DNA of 64,000 nt from Psoroptes ovis (GCA_002943765.1 PQWQ01000009.1:1736001-1800000), one strand, 5' to 3'. Positions 37,701 to 50,321 are shown, counted from the stretch's first letter. Program-made: numbers and translations. The notes: generated by a model from the sequence alone, not told the origin.

Positions 37701-38061
37701 GTTCTTTTTTTCCTTTTCGACCCTTTAGGCCCAAAGAATCCAAGGTTTTCATTTCTAATTGATTTTTTTTTGTGGGAAAAAAATAAGAATAACGTCAATG
37801 ATTCCGTCTGATTTTTTTGAATTATTAATTAAGAATATAAATATACCTGCCATCAATCATATGATAAGATGTCGATACAAATTTACTGTTATCATTAATC
37901 ATGATTCCTTGAAAATTATCATTGGTACCTTTGAAATTCGTGCCATTAACATTTTCACAATTATCATTATGATCATCTACATTATCATTGTCATTATGAT
38001 GATCAACAATTTCACCATCTTCAAGTATTTCACCTTCTTCATAATCATCTGTTGAAATCAT
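33829..38061 (-). CDS. CCCH zinc-finger protein of the ZC3H4/ZC3H6/Su(sable) family
   Basis: Six exons: 38061-37847, 37754-37207, 37137-36907, 36829-36575, 36500-34603 and 34266-33829. All phases agree and give 1194 residues. ZC3H4 with WDR82 forms the Restrictor complex that stops unproductive noncoding transcription; fly Su(sable) acts similarly. The start, DDYEEGEILEDGEIVDH, is the family's acidic Glu-Gly-Glu opening. KRKKR and KRKR basic runs follow. Three CCCH fingers are seen: CRFHGEGKC...CLYSH (294-312), CKFYLQGFCGKGDDCLFMH (322-340) and CKFFHTNTNCYSGENCRFSH (345-364), then the conserved APLTPENREIL. The rest is disordered, with RDPRxRDPR repeats (also family-typical), Pro runs and Asp/Asn tails. 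Exon 3 uses the acceptor at 37139-37138, since the earlier AG meets a stop at once. The last intron carries a family B element. Confidence 0.9.
34358..34523. mobile_element. Family B fold-back element, copy 2, long form, in an intron
   Basis: Begins CAAGGTTTTCAAGTTTTAAT and ends ATTAAAACTTTAAACCTTG, flanked by TA on both sides. It lies inside the last intron (34267-34602) of the CCCH-finger gene and makes up about half of it. Confidence 0.85.
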
Positions 38062-38810
38062 TTTTTCATTTAAAGAAATTCTATTTTTGTCTGTATATCT
38101 TTAGTCCTGGTTCGTTTTTTATTATTTTGATTAATGATTTGATTGGTTTGTTGAAAGATTATTGTTATTCAGATAATTCAAATGTTATCGTTGCTTTTGT
38201 TTTGATTGATTGGTTGGTCGGTTTGATTCCTTGACATTCAAACAAATTTATATGTGAAATAAATAATCATATTCTAAGGCTATTGTTTAATGCATTCAAA
38301 ATAATATTCCCTTGGGTTCTTTTTTTTTGTTTTTTCGTCTAAGATCAAAACAAAATAATTTGAAAAATCATGGAAAAAATTAATTGATTAATTGATTCAA
38401 TGGATTCATTAAGGATTTTTAAATGTGAAAATTTCTCGTGATTTAATACGGTCTGATCATCATTTTTTTTCAAACATTAAACTTCCATAAAATTAATTAT
38501 AACCTTAAATATCTCAAATATCTTGGAAATTTTTGGCAAAAAAATTGACTTCAAATCGAACTAAATTTTCAAGATTTTCGAATGTTTTTCAATTTTGGGA
38601 ATTTTAAAATTGGATATTTTTCGATTTTTGATTTTTTTTTGTTCTTGCAATTTGTATCTTAATTTCGATGTCACATCATCAACTACGTAATAAGTGCATT
38701 GATTATTTATTTATTTATTTTTCTCTTTACATTTGTTATGCTTGCAAAATGTGAAAAAATTAAAAGGGAAATTTAAAGGGAAAATTAAATGGTCAACAAT
38801 TCGATTTTGC

Positions 38811-38823
38811 GCGCGCATGCGTA
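38811..38823. promoter_or_regulatory. NRF1-like palindromic motif
   Basis: GCGCGCATGCGTA fits the NRF1/EWG consensus (YGCGCAYGCGCR) in all but about one position. It is a rare GC island in very AT-rich DNA, about 750 bases upstream of the CCCH-finger gene start. Function is inferred from the motif only. Confidence 0.3.
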
Positions 38824-38853
38824 CACTAGTTTTGAGCAGAATGGGAATTTACA

Positions 38854-39014
38854 TGGTTTCAAGTTTTAATTCGTAGTTTTAAAATTAATTTTCATAGTTT
38901 TCAAGTTGAATTTCGTACTTTTGAATGCAATTCTAAACCGGTAAAATTACGAAATTTAATTTGAAAACTACGAAATTAAATTTTAAAACTCTGAATTAAA
39001 ACTTTAAACCTTGT
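38854..39014. mobile_element. Family B fold-back element, copy 3, long form
   Basis: Left end ATGGTTTCAAGTTTTAATTC, right end GAATTAAAACTTTAAACC. Three arm units per side. Confidence 0.82.
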
Positions 39015-40326
39015 GTTTATTATTATTTATTTAGGGTTATACTCCCACCGCGGTGAATGTGTTTTAAATGTTTTTCATCATAAAATGTAACCACTACCAA
39101 AAAGCATGCGTAGTGTTTGTTGTTACGTGAACATATATCAATGCCCTTTAAATTTTTTCATGCAAAAAAAAATAAAAAATAAAATAACAAGGGTGTGTAT
39201 CGGAGGGGGGCGTACAATCAATTGAAAGGCTTAAATTTTTAAGAATTTTTTTGGTTTCATAATTACCCGATTTGACATATCATAATGACATTTCAATTAA
39301 TTTGTCATCATTTTGCTAATTGATTTTGATGAATTTTCACCTGTTTATTTCTTTATTTTGGATTCGAATTTAAGTTTGATTTCATCGATATTTTTCTGAG
39401 AATTTCCAAGTATTAACCCTTTAATTTTTCATATCATATAAACATTTGATGGAAAATTTCCGAATTTTTTTTTTAAAATTAATCCAAATATTCTTTAAGA
39501 TATTCTTCTTTAAGATTTCTTTATCGATTCGTTTCAAATTGTCAAAACAATCGATCCAAAAAACGGTAAAAAAACATTCAAAAAAAAACGTCACAAAATA
39601 ACAAAAAAAAACATTCACAGTTAAAAATGATGATTAAGAGTTCGGTTAGTTAACGATTAAAATGAAGAAACAGATATCTTTATGTGTCTTAATTCCGTGA
39701 TAATTTTGAGTCAAAATCGGATTCTTTTTGTTTTGTTTTTCTTAATTTTTGAATTATTTGAAAATCTATTCGAGTGCAAATGTCTTTGAATTATGATTAT
39801 AGACTATAGTTTTTTTGGTTGTGGTATTTGCGAGATATGAAAAAAACAACAAAAAAAAACATTAATTTTCTATGGTCGTTGATGATTGGAAATTTATTAT
39901 TGGTGATGATGATTTAAACAAATAATTTTCTTTTAAATTTCGAAAATAATTCATTATATCAATTATATCCAAATCATTTTATTTAAAAATTTTGAACCAT
40001 TTATTTATCATTATTCGAATGTTTTGATATTGTGCAAATCGAACGAATATGAATAATAAAATGTTACTCATTCAACTGTTCAAAATTCATCTTTTAGACA
40101 AATATTTTTTTTTTTTTTTTTTTGAAGACTATAGGTTGTTAAATATATTAATAAATACTCTTTGTTTAGTTGCAATTTTGTTTTTTGGATGACGCGTTGT
40201 ATACAAATAAACAAAAGGGGTGGAGCCATCAAGAGGAACAAGTTTTGAGCCAACACACACATACACACCAACAAAAAAAATGTCCTTGTCATATATGACG
40301 ATTGAGAGTTTTTTTTTTTTTGATTA

Positions 40327-40450
40327 AAGGTTTTCAAGTTTTTATTTCAGAGTTTTAAAGTTAATTTTCATAGTTTTGAATGAGAATTTCAAATGGTAAA
40401 ATTACGAAATTAAATTTTAAAACTATGAATTAAAACTTTAAATCCTGTGA
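40327..40450. mobile_element. Family B fold-back element, copy 4, short form
   Basis: Left end AAAGGTTTTCAAGTTTTTAT, right end AATTAAAACTTTAAATCCTG. The arms have fewer internal units than the long form, so the copy is about 120 bases. Confidence 0.75.
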
Positions 40451-40542
40451 TAAATAATAATTTAAAATTTTTGATTGTTAATTTCGTAATTCCTCCTGCA
40501 GTGATAATTCAAACACCATCTTTTGACTAGATTTTCATTTGT

Positions 40543-41847
40543 TTAATTTAAAATGTCACCGATGATCGATTGCAATGGGTATTTACGTCGGAATTCGTTG
40601 ATTTTCGTACAATAATCACCGGTAAAATCATCGAAATTCAATGGAAATGACATTGAACCACCAAGATTATTATCGACGATCCATTGTGCTTTGATCGCAA
40701 TACTTTCCGAATTGTCATAAGTAATCCATTCCAATGAACGATATGCATATGGAACTTTGGATTCATGATCCATTATTATTTGTGTACGGGGATCGACAAG
40801 GAAATCATTGCAAATTTCATTAAATTTGACAGGTACTAATGAAAAAAAGGGTCAAAAATTGATCGAATCAATTCGAATCTTCAAAATGATCTTACCTTCA
40901 GTTCCATTGGACAGTGCATAAAGATTATGAAAATTTGGATTGACCAAGTAATATTTATATCCATAAAATGGTATTCCTACCATCATTAATTCTTTTCGTA
41001 ATCCCAATTGCCGTAAGTAATTTATTGAAAAATGAATGTTGAAATATTGAAAATATAATAAATCCAAATGATTTGCATACAAAGGAGCGTTGAAATTTGT
41101 ATATGGAAATGTATTCGGTGAATGATAATCATATGTCATAACGTTGACAAAATCAACCAAAAAATTTATCGAATGTAAATCATAACATTGTTCAACAATT
41201 GATATCACAGGTGATATTGCTATGGATAATAAATATTTTCGGTGACGGTGATTTAATTTTCGCTGAAAACGATCATGTATTCGACGTAATAATCGGGAAA
41301 ATTGCAGTTTTTTACTCATCGGGAATTCCCAATCAATATCCACTCCATCTAATCGATATTTATCCATAAATTTTATCACAGAATCGATGAATCTATCGAG
41401 GTAAACAAAGGTTTTATTAAAATGACAATTTTGAAAAAATCAAAAAAAAACTAACCTTTCAACCTCTTCAGGATTATCAACTAATGTCATTTCATCTGTA
41501 CCAATTGATATAAGGAAATTTGTTTCACTTTGATTACTAACATTGGACATTACCTGTTGAATATAATTATCCATAAATTCATTAACAATTATTGTATAAT
41601 TATCCAATTTTGCAAAAGCAAATATCCAATGTGTACATAATGGAAAAATCAAATGTTCAACAGGTATAATTACATCCTGGGATTGTGATAATAAATAACA
41701 AATACGTTTAGGCTTAGGTTTATCATCATACGATAAAGCATTCGGCTTATTATTGTGATGGATAAATATCAATGTGAATGATGTAATCACTACGAATCCA
41801 ATTAATATGAATAATTTTAATCGATTTTCAATCGATTTGTAAATCAT
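40543..41847 (-). CDS. Membrane-anchored GH18 (chitinase-like) protein
   Basis: Three exons: 41847-41456, 41392-40896 and 40835-40543. Phases agree and give 393 residues. The N-terminus is basic and then hydrophobic (LKLFILIGFVVITSFTLIFI, about 11-30) with no clear cleavage site, so a type II membrane anchor is likely. The GH18 barrel follows: RICYLLS, FPLCTHWIFAFAKL, LISIGTDE, the catalytic signature DGVDIDWEFP with acid Glu 153, FVNVMTYDYHSP, VGIPFYGYKYYL and a late EWITYDNSESI...GGSMSFPLNFDDF. All Asp and Glu of the DxxDxDxE motif are kept, so the enzyme may be active. No chitin-binding domain is present. It could hydrolyse chitin at the cell surface or act on glycans. Mite group 15 and 18 chitinase allergens share the fold but differ clearly in sequence and are secreted. 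Confidence 0.88.
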
Positions 41848-42415
41848 TTTGTTTCATTTGTTTTAAACAGCTGATCAAATATTGTCATCTTTCGAAAAAC
41901 AACAACAACACCCTGATTGAATCGCTGATCATGATCAAATGATTTAATATTTTTCCCACCTTTGTAATTGAATATTTTATCATCACATTCATGGTCATAT
42001 GACACAGTTAATTGTTTATGTTATGATAAATCAAATATATGAAGATGAATTTAGCCGGAAATTTTCCCAGAAATCAAACAACAACAACAAAAATGAAAAT
42101 CCAGAAATTTTCCTGGCAAAATTTGTTGCCATTCGGTAGGCGGCGCTTTGTTCGATTGTCGAAATGATTCGATAATCGAATACGTATGCGCGCAGTTTTT
42201 TAGCTTTGCCTTTTAATATGGCCTCCATTTCGTTTGATGAAAGGTATATACTCGTCGTCATCGTGTTTTGTTTATTTTTCTATGTTTTTCAACAAAAACA
42301 AAAACAATTCAATTTCTATTTTATTTGTTCGTTTGGTTAAATTGTTTTTGTTGTTAGCGAATTAATCATTTTAAAATATTTTATTAATTAAAAATAATAA
42401 TAATTCAATGAAAAA
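41848..42415. promoter_or_regulatory. Bidirectional promoter region between the GH18 gene and RBBP6
   Basis: The two genes point away from each other over 568 bases. The interval contains a GC-rich patch at 42135-42200 with a CTCF-like motif (GGTAGGCGGCGCTT) and an NRF1-like TATGCGCGCAG at about 42184-42194. No TATA box is evident. Confidence 0.45.
42135..42148 (+). promoter_or_regulatory. CTCF-like core motif in the GH18/RBBP6 promoter region
   Basis: GGTAGGCGGCGCTT resembles the CTCF core CTAGGGGGCGCTA with a few mismatches. Motif match only. Confidence 0.28.
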
Positions 42416-45400
42416 ATGTCCGTCCATTATAAATTCAAAAGTGGTAAAGAAGCACATACGATAACGTTTGATAGTTTAGAAATCACCGTTGGTGAATTGA
42501 AAAAAGCAATTATGCAACAAAGAAAAATTGGTAAAAGTGCTGATTTGGATCTGGAAATAACCAATGCACAAACAAAAGAAGGTAATTATTTGATCATTTG
42601 TGATTTGAATTTGATGATTATTAAGATGTTATCTTATGGTTATTGTTTTTCTATAGTGTATAAAAATAATACGGATAAAATACCTAAAAATACATCTGTG
42701 ATTGTTGCTCGTGTACCAGTAACTGTTTCCAATAAAAAATGGAACAAAAACAATAATAATAATAATTCTAATATCAATAAAAATGTATGTTATTCATCAT
42801 ATCATTGAATATAAGAACAAATTAACCAAAAATTTATCTCTCCAAATAGGATAATACATCACAATCATCATCATTAACAACGATAGTATCGAATGATTGT
42901 AAAACAAACACTAGTGAAGAAGATAAAATTAAAGAAATGTTAACACAATCGACCAAAGATTATGATCCATCTAAATATGCAAGAGCTAGAGGACCAATGG
43001 GACCTTTACCACCTAATTACACTTGCTATCGTTGTGGTACACCTGGACATTATATCAAACATTGTCCAACGAATAACATGGAAGTGAAACGAAGTACAGG
43101 AATACCACGAAGTTTTATGATAACAGTTGGACCAGAACAAAAAGGAGCAATGATTACAGCGAATGGTGAATATGCTGTACCGATCATTGATCAGTAAGTG
43201 TCACAATCAATAATTTCTCATTTATTAAGCACAGAGGATTAATTATTAATTATTTCTAACATTATTTAAATTAGTGTTGCATATAAAGAAGTGAAAAAAG
43301 AAAAAGTACCATTTTCGGAAAGTGAAAACGAAACGAATGTAGCGCAACAAGAGCAGCAAAAAATCATCATACCTGAAGAATTACAATGTTCACTGTGTAA
43401 AAATTTATTACAAGATGCTGTACTGGTACCATGCTGTGGAAACAGTTTTTGTGATGAATGTAATTTTTATTATAATTTATGGTCGATTTATTATTATTTA
43501 TTATTATAAATTTTATATCTTATTATGAATATTTTTATTCATATATTTATTTATTTATATATATATCTATCCACAAAATCTTTGATTATTTCTCATGACT
43601 ATTCATCATCATCATTATTATTATTTTCAATTTTCCCATAATTAATTAATTAATTTTAGTAGATTTTTCAAATTTATATATATTTTCAATCATTTACAAA
43701 TATTCATTTACATTCAAAGTAGCATGATTTTTTTTAACTCACTCATTCAATAAGGTTTCATTTTCAAGCAACGAAAATATTGAAAAAAAAAACTTCATTG
43801 AAATAAATGGACCGAATGAATGAATGAAGAATACAGAACAACGAAGATGATAATAATGGAAATCTATTACCGAATGTGATGCCAATCAATTGCTGTGATT
43901 TATTATAACAAATCAATTTGAATTTATTTTCTTAATTTAAATCTAGTCAAAATAACATTTGACACCGAATCAAACACACACAAACACAAATACACTCAAA
44001 AAAAGTCAAGAAAAAAATCAGCCAAATATTTTTCAATTGGAATTTAGAAATTTCATTGAAATATATGATTTCAATTTAAATGAAATTTCAATTGTAAAAT
44101 ATTTACAAACAAGAAAAATGAAATAATTAAAAGAATAAAAAACAAAGTGCAAAATCAATGATTGAATGATTGGAATGATGAAACAAATTGTTAAGAAATT
44201 CTTAAGCAAAAAAAAAAACATTTGAATTTCATTGATTAATATATATTTTCATTAATCTTAATCAATTAATTTTCTTTTAAAATCTAGAAAAAAAAATAAA
44301 GTGGTTTGTATTATATATACATACATATTCAATATGATATATCGAATTATGATTTGATACTAAATGATTTGATGATTTATTTAATTGAAAAAACCATTTA
44401 AATAATTGACCCTTTTATTTCTTATTTTTCCTTAATTTTTTTCTTAAGATTATCCTCTCATATCTTATGATTTAAATATTTTCTTTTTCTTTAAATTTTC
44501 TTTGCATTCAATTTTAGGCATTCGAATTCTATTATTGGAATCGGATAATCATGAATGTCCTAGCTGCCATGAAACAAATGTATCGCCAAATAATCTGATA
44601 CCGAATCGTTTTTTACGTTTATCAGTGGATAAATTTCGTAAAGAAAGTGGTTTCAATAATCGATCATTGTTGAAAGATTACGATTCGAAGAATTTGGAAA
44701 AAAATGATAATGAAGAAGCTCAAGGAAACGACAATGAAACAAATCGATCATTGAAAGATGTTGATCATGATAATCGAGATAATGATGGGAATTCGGAGAA
44801 AAATACTGATAGCAACACAACTAATAATAATGAAGAAGATAATGTCAAGATTAAAGATTTATCTGAGTCTAAAAACAATGATAATGATAAGGTTATTGAT
44901 GATTTAATTAATGAAGATAATAATAACCTTAATAAGAATAATGATGATGATGATGATAATATTAATGATAACACTGATAATGGCAATGATTCAAACACTG
45001 ATGATCAAAGGTTTGTCATTGATTTTGAATTATTTGACCATTTGATTCATATTTTTACCATTGATTTTCCAGTTATAATCGAAATTCAACAATGAAAAAA
45101 TATTCAATCAATTCCAATCTTGATCCAGATTCAAATTCAGTTAACAAGACGATTGCCAAGAATCAATTACCTGTGATTGGTGGTAATAATAACAATAGTA
45201 GAGATAACAATAACCTTATGCCATCACAATTTACTGGTGGTCAATTTTCACATGCAAATTTCCTCGGTAATCGATTTAGGGTAAGACGAATCAGAGCTTT
45301 GAACAAGTATTTCAAATTTTTTTTTTCAATTTTTCAGAATCACATGTCTATAGGAGTACGGTCTAGTCGTGCACAACCCTCATCAATATTGCCTAGACCA

Positions 45401-48400
45401 CCGGGAATGTTACCATTACCTCCACGTTTGCCGCATGCACCGAATCGAAACATTGTACCATCCGATTCATCAACGAATCCGGCTGTTGCCCCGTTTCCAC
45501 CATTGCCTGTATTAGGACAATTAGGATTGCCACCGTTACCACCTCCACCACCTTTACCATTTTTCGGGCCACAAATTCGTAATCCCCTATACGATAATCC
45601 AATGTATAATATCAACAATCGGATGCTTAATCCATTACAAATGCCATATGGACCAAATAATCCAATAGATCCATTGAATGCATTGAATAATCGATCATTG
45701 ATGGATAATAATAATTACTATCCATCATCATCACGTAAATATGATGATTATGAAGATCGGCTAGAACGTTTCAATCGACAATTAGAATCACGATCACGTC
45801 GATATGATGATCGTGATCGTTCGGGCCGTTCAAAAATCGATAATAGACGACGTAATCATAGCCGTTCTCGTTCACCACCATCTAGTCATCAGCGACATCG
45901 TCGTTCTCGATCAAGATCACGAGGTTCATCAAGAGGTTCATCACCGCCAAGCGTACGATCACCATCGAACCGTCATCGTTCGAAACGTTCAAATTCACGT
46001 GACACTTATGAATCATCTCGTATTCATCATAATGATGATCGAAGACATCGTCATCGATCACCACCTTTGACACGTCGATCATCACGATCACCATCATCTC
46101 ATTACCAGAATCGTTATGGTGGTAACAACAATAAATCATCATCATCATCATACATTGGACGTAGTAATAATCCATCGGAAAGACGTTCACAAAGTCATAG
46201 AGGTGGAGGAGGAGGAGGAGGAGATGATCGAAGAAGATCGCGTTCACGTTCACATTCAAAATATAATCGAAGGTTAGTGTTTTTTTACAGTTCTTACATT
46301 ATTCTTAAATTGATTCGTATGCTCTTCGTTTACAGAGGTGAATTCGATCGTGAACATTATGATCATTATGATAAGACTAGAGATAACAGCAGCAGCAGCA
46401 GTAGTCGCCATAAATCTATATCACGCCATAAACGTGATTCTTCATATGATCGAATAACTGATAAAGATCATGAATCATCGTCGAAATATCGTAATGATCG
46501 AAAATATAGTAATAATTTCGATGAAGATTCATCTATTGTTGGTAGCCATCATCATCATAGACGAAAATATGATCGAAATGATTATGATGATAAGAGTAGA
46601 GATAATGGTCGAATGATTGATATGGATAGTGATGGTAGAAGATTGAAAACATCGTTGAATGAATTCACCGATAATGATATTGTCAATGTTAATAGTAATA
46701 ATAATAATAATAATAATAATATTGATTTAGTTTGTGATGATTATCATTATAATAATAATAATAAGCAGACAAAAGGTTTGTTCATTTGATAACCCTTCTA
46801 TAATGTTCATACATTAATTGACTAAAACTTTTTCTTATTTTATTTATAGAATCAAATTTGATCGATATACAATTGCAAGATAATGATAATGATGATGATG
46901 ATAATGTTAATGTTGATGCTGATAAGAAGAACAAACCTTTAAATATTAAACATGAAAATATTAAGAAAATTGCAAATAATTCAAATACTAAAGATGATGA
47001 TAAATCGATTTCTCGAAGATTATTTAAAGAAGAAGATAAGAATAAGAAGAAATTATCATCGAATAAGAAAAAATCTAAAAATGATCATATCGGTAGATCA
47101 AGTAGTTGTAGCAGTAGCAGCAGCAGTAGTAACCATAATGAAAGCAGCGATGATGATGAAAGTAGTTCAAGCAGTGATACTGTTAGTGATAATGATGATA
47201 GTTCATCAATTGATGGATCCGATTCGGATAGTGAAGATTCCAATTCGGATGATGAAGATTCGAATGATGATGATGATGCGACATCTGAATCTTCGGAATC
47301 ATCTCGTTCATCGGTGGGTAAAAATCGAAGTAAGAAATCGAAGAAAATCGCTGATGATCATGATCATCGTCATTCGAAACGAAAAAAACAAGAACAGAAA
47401 TCATTGTCCAAATCTGATAAATATGTTGAAAAGCCGATTGGAAAATCGAATAAAAATGATCAAAAACAATCGAATCAAAGTAAACAATCGAAAGATTATG
47501 ATTCGAATGTTCGAACATCTGAACATCATCATGGTCATAGTAAAAATAAAGATGACGAAAGAAAATCGTCGAAAAATGAAAAATCTTTAAAAAATCTTGA
47601 AATTTCAAAGAAGAAAAAAGATGATGAAAAATCTATGAATGATAATGGTGATAATGGCGCCAATAGTGGTGGTGGTGGTGGTCTTAGTAAAAAATTGAAC
47701 AAGAAAAAATCAAATAAAAATGATGAATCGAAGATTAATGTTAACAGTAATAACAGTAATAATAATCATATCGATAATGATAATTCCGAAAACGTCAATA
47801 ATAATAATAATGATGATGATGAAAAATTAAGAATATTGGCCAATCTTAATAATAATACTTCCACTAATGATAATGATATTAATAGCCGAACAATAATGAA
47901 AAATAATGAATCGATGATTGTTACAATTAATGAAACAATGAACATTAATAAAGAAAACGACGAAGATAATAATAATCGTTTAAAGAAAGAAGACGAGAAA
48001 CAAGATGAATTGAAAGTCTTAAATGATGAAAATAATGAAAATAAAGATGATGATGGCAATGGCAATGTTAAGGAATTAAATCAACAACAACAACAACAAA
48101 AACAACCAGAAGAAAATGAACCAGAAGATTTTGTTGTTCGAATAAATACAAATACAAACGATGATGATGATAATGATAAAAGTAAGTGTTTTGTTTAAAT
48201 TCCTTTAAATTCCTTCAAAATTCCTTAAAATTCTCAGATTCTTTTCTTAAATATACTGTATAAGATGCCATTGAAAACACAAATTAGGGCCTAAAATAGA
48301 CTAGTTTAATATTAATTATTGTGTACTTATTTAATTCTTTTTGTTTTCTTATTTTCATTTTTTTTAATTAATCTAGATTTGTTCGGAGATTTATCATCGA

Positions 48401-49524
48401 CAATCGTTCCAGCAACATCGAAAACAGCAGCAGCAGGAAACCAATCGAATGATTGTGAATTATTAAATCTACAAGAAGAAGATTATAGTGATTTAGAAAA
48501 AGAATACAGTAATAATAATATTGAAGATAATGTTAAACAAGCAAACAATGATATTGTTACAAAACAAATGCCCATTCATCAAACTACTGTTGTTGGTGTT
48601 AGTAATAATAATAACAAGGAAATGAATTTGATCGATGTAAAATTTAATAAGAAAATTGATGAATTAACTCAAGACGATGATGATATTAATAATGGTAGTA
48701 GTAGTAGTAGTATGAGTAAATTACATAAGAAAACAATACAAACAAATGATCATGGTAAATTAGTGGTATCATTATCGTTCCAAGATAAGGTCAAAGAACC
48801 ATCATCAGCTACAACGAAACTTAAATCAAAAATAAGTCTTAAAGAATCATCATCATCATCAAGTAAATCGGCTAAAATAGAATCATCATCATCATTGAAA
48901 AAATCATCAAAATCATATGATTCTTATGATTCATATCATCATCATCATCATCACCGACGTCGTTCGAAAGATAAAGATAAAGATCGAGATCGAAGTAAAG
49001 AAAAATCTTCGAAAGATCATAAGAAAAAAGATAAAGACAAAGACAAAGATCATCATCGTCATCGTCGACATTCATCAAAAGATAAGGAGAAAAAATCAAG
49101 TAAAAGTGAATCATCATCCAAAGCATCGTCAAGTTCAAAGGATAAAAAACGTGATAAAGATAAGGAAAAAGAAAAGGAACGTAGTCATCGTTCATCAAGT
49201 AAACATCGCAGTGGCAGTGGCAGCACTAGCAGTAAAATTGAATCATCCTCAGCAGCAACAAAAACAACAAAAAGAAAACGTTCAAGATCGAATAGTTGTT
49301 CATCATCACATGGTGATAATAATTATTGTAGTGATGGTAGTAACAATGATGATCATAAAATCAAATCATCATCCACATCGAAAAATATTGTAAAAAAGAA
49401 AATTAAATCGGCATTAATTGATCCAATATCATTTCGTCATCATCATCAATCATCATCCAGTTCATCGAAAATTTCTAAAAGTGATAAGAAAACATCATCA
49501 TCATCATCACATTCAAGACATTGA
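42416..49524 (+). CDS. RBBP6: RBBP6/SNAMA, DWNN-RING E3 ubiquitin ligase and 3'-end processing factor
   Basis: Ten exons: 42416-42581, 42657-42784, 42850-43193, 43275-43459, 44518-45010, 45073-45280, 45338-46272, 46336-46775, 46850-48181 and 48377-49524. All phases agree and give 1792 residues, in line with vertebrate RBBP6. The protein joins mRNA cleavage and polyadenylation machinery and is a ubiquitin ligase. Domains in order: DWNN ubiquitin-like domain (1 to about 80, SVHYKFKSGKEAHTITFD); CCHC zinc knuckle CYRCGTPGHYIKHC (157-170); conserved STGIPRSFM; RING/U-box-like finger CSLC...CCGNSFCDEC...CPSC (251-291); then disordered Pro-rich, Arg-Ser, Asp/Asn and Lys/Ser-rich tails. Introns 1, 6 and 7 are multiples of three without stops. 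Intron 4 (1058 bases) is much longer than the rest and interrupts the RING at a Cys codon. The poly(A) signal is at 49529-49534. Confidence 0.95.
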
Positions 49525-49647
49525 ATCAAATAAATCAATAACAATTTACCCATTTTGCACCCCGAAAATTATTGATTGATTAATCTCGTGTCAATTGATT
49601 CAATTGTTAAATTTGAAATAATTCATTTTGAATCAATTTATATATGA

Positions 49648-49722
49648 GGTTGTCCCGAAAGTTCTGGCCAATTTTTTCAATCATTTTCTACGATATAATC
49701 GGCAAAAACTTTTCGGACAACC
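49648..49722. mobile_element. Family A mariner-like MITE, copy 3
   Basis: AGGTTGTCCCGAAAGTTCTG at the left, GGCAAAAACTTTTCGGACAA then CCTAATA at the right. Just downstream of RBBP6. Confidence 0.88.
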
Positions 49723-50321
49723 TAATATCATCATTATTTTTTCAAATTTCCAATTTTCACTTGTCCCTACAAAAAAATTCCTAAAATTCTTCAAAATGAT
49801 TATCACAACACTTGTCATCAATACACACACACAAACTGACATTTGGTATTTGTATTAAATTTCAACCAACAACCCTAGTACAATTTCCAAAAATATCGAA
49901 TATTTTTTTGTCAACAAGCTAAATGAATTTCAATTCAAGTAAAGTATTTTTGTTTGATTCGATTCTTATGAAAAAATTCTTTCCACCTTTGTTTATTTCG
50001 ATTAAAAAGTTTTTTTCAATTTTTCAAATTTTCCAAATTTTCAAATCAGTGATTCGTGTATTTCGGTTGCTTTTTTGGTGCCGTAATGCATTGCAGTGAA
50101 GCAAACTTTTCGAAAAAATCAAAAAAAAATTCACACAGTCAAAATGATCAATTCCGATGATCGATTTGCTTTTATTGACGTTTAAGTTCAACTGGGAAAC
50201 TCGAATTGATTTCCGTCGTTGATTCGCTTGTTTTGATTTCAAAAGAAAAAATTAAGTTAATTATCTTAAAATATTTTATTAGGTCCAAAGAAATAAGAAA
50301 AAATTGAATAGAAATATATTT

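Larger units (their letters stand above)
38062..40542. other. Spacer of 2.5 kb between the CCCH-finger gene and the GH18 gene
   Basis: Holds two family B elements (38854 and 40327), an NRF1-like motif near 38811 and several poly-A/T runs, including a 20-base T run near 40107. No coding frame is convincing. A GC-richer patch near 39040-39060 and a G run at 39202 stand out in base content only. Confidence 0.55.

Noticed and set aside
42031..42261. Minus-strand 76-codon frame upstream of RBBP6
   Set aside because: No conserved motif, overlaps the promoter interval of two divergent genes, and its hydrophobic end looks like chance translation of AT-rich DNA.
46858..48198. Separate Asp/Lys/Ser-rich protein genes downstream of the RBBP6 RING part
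   Set aside because: These frames lack their own ATG and join in phase as exons 8-10 of RBBP6, giving the usual disordered tail and total length.
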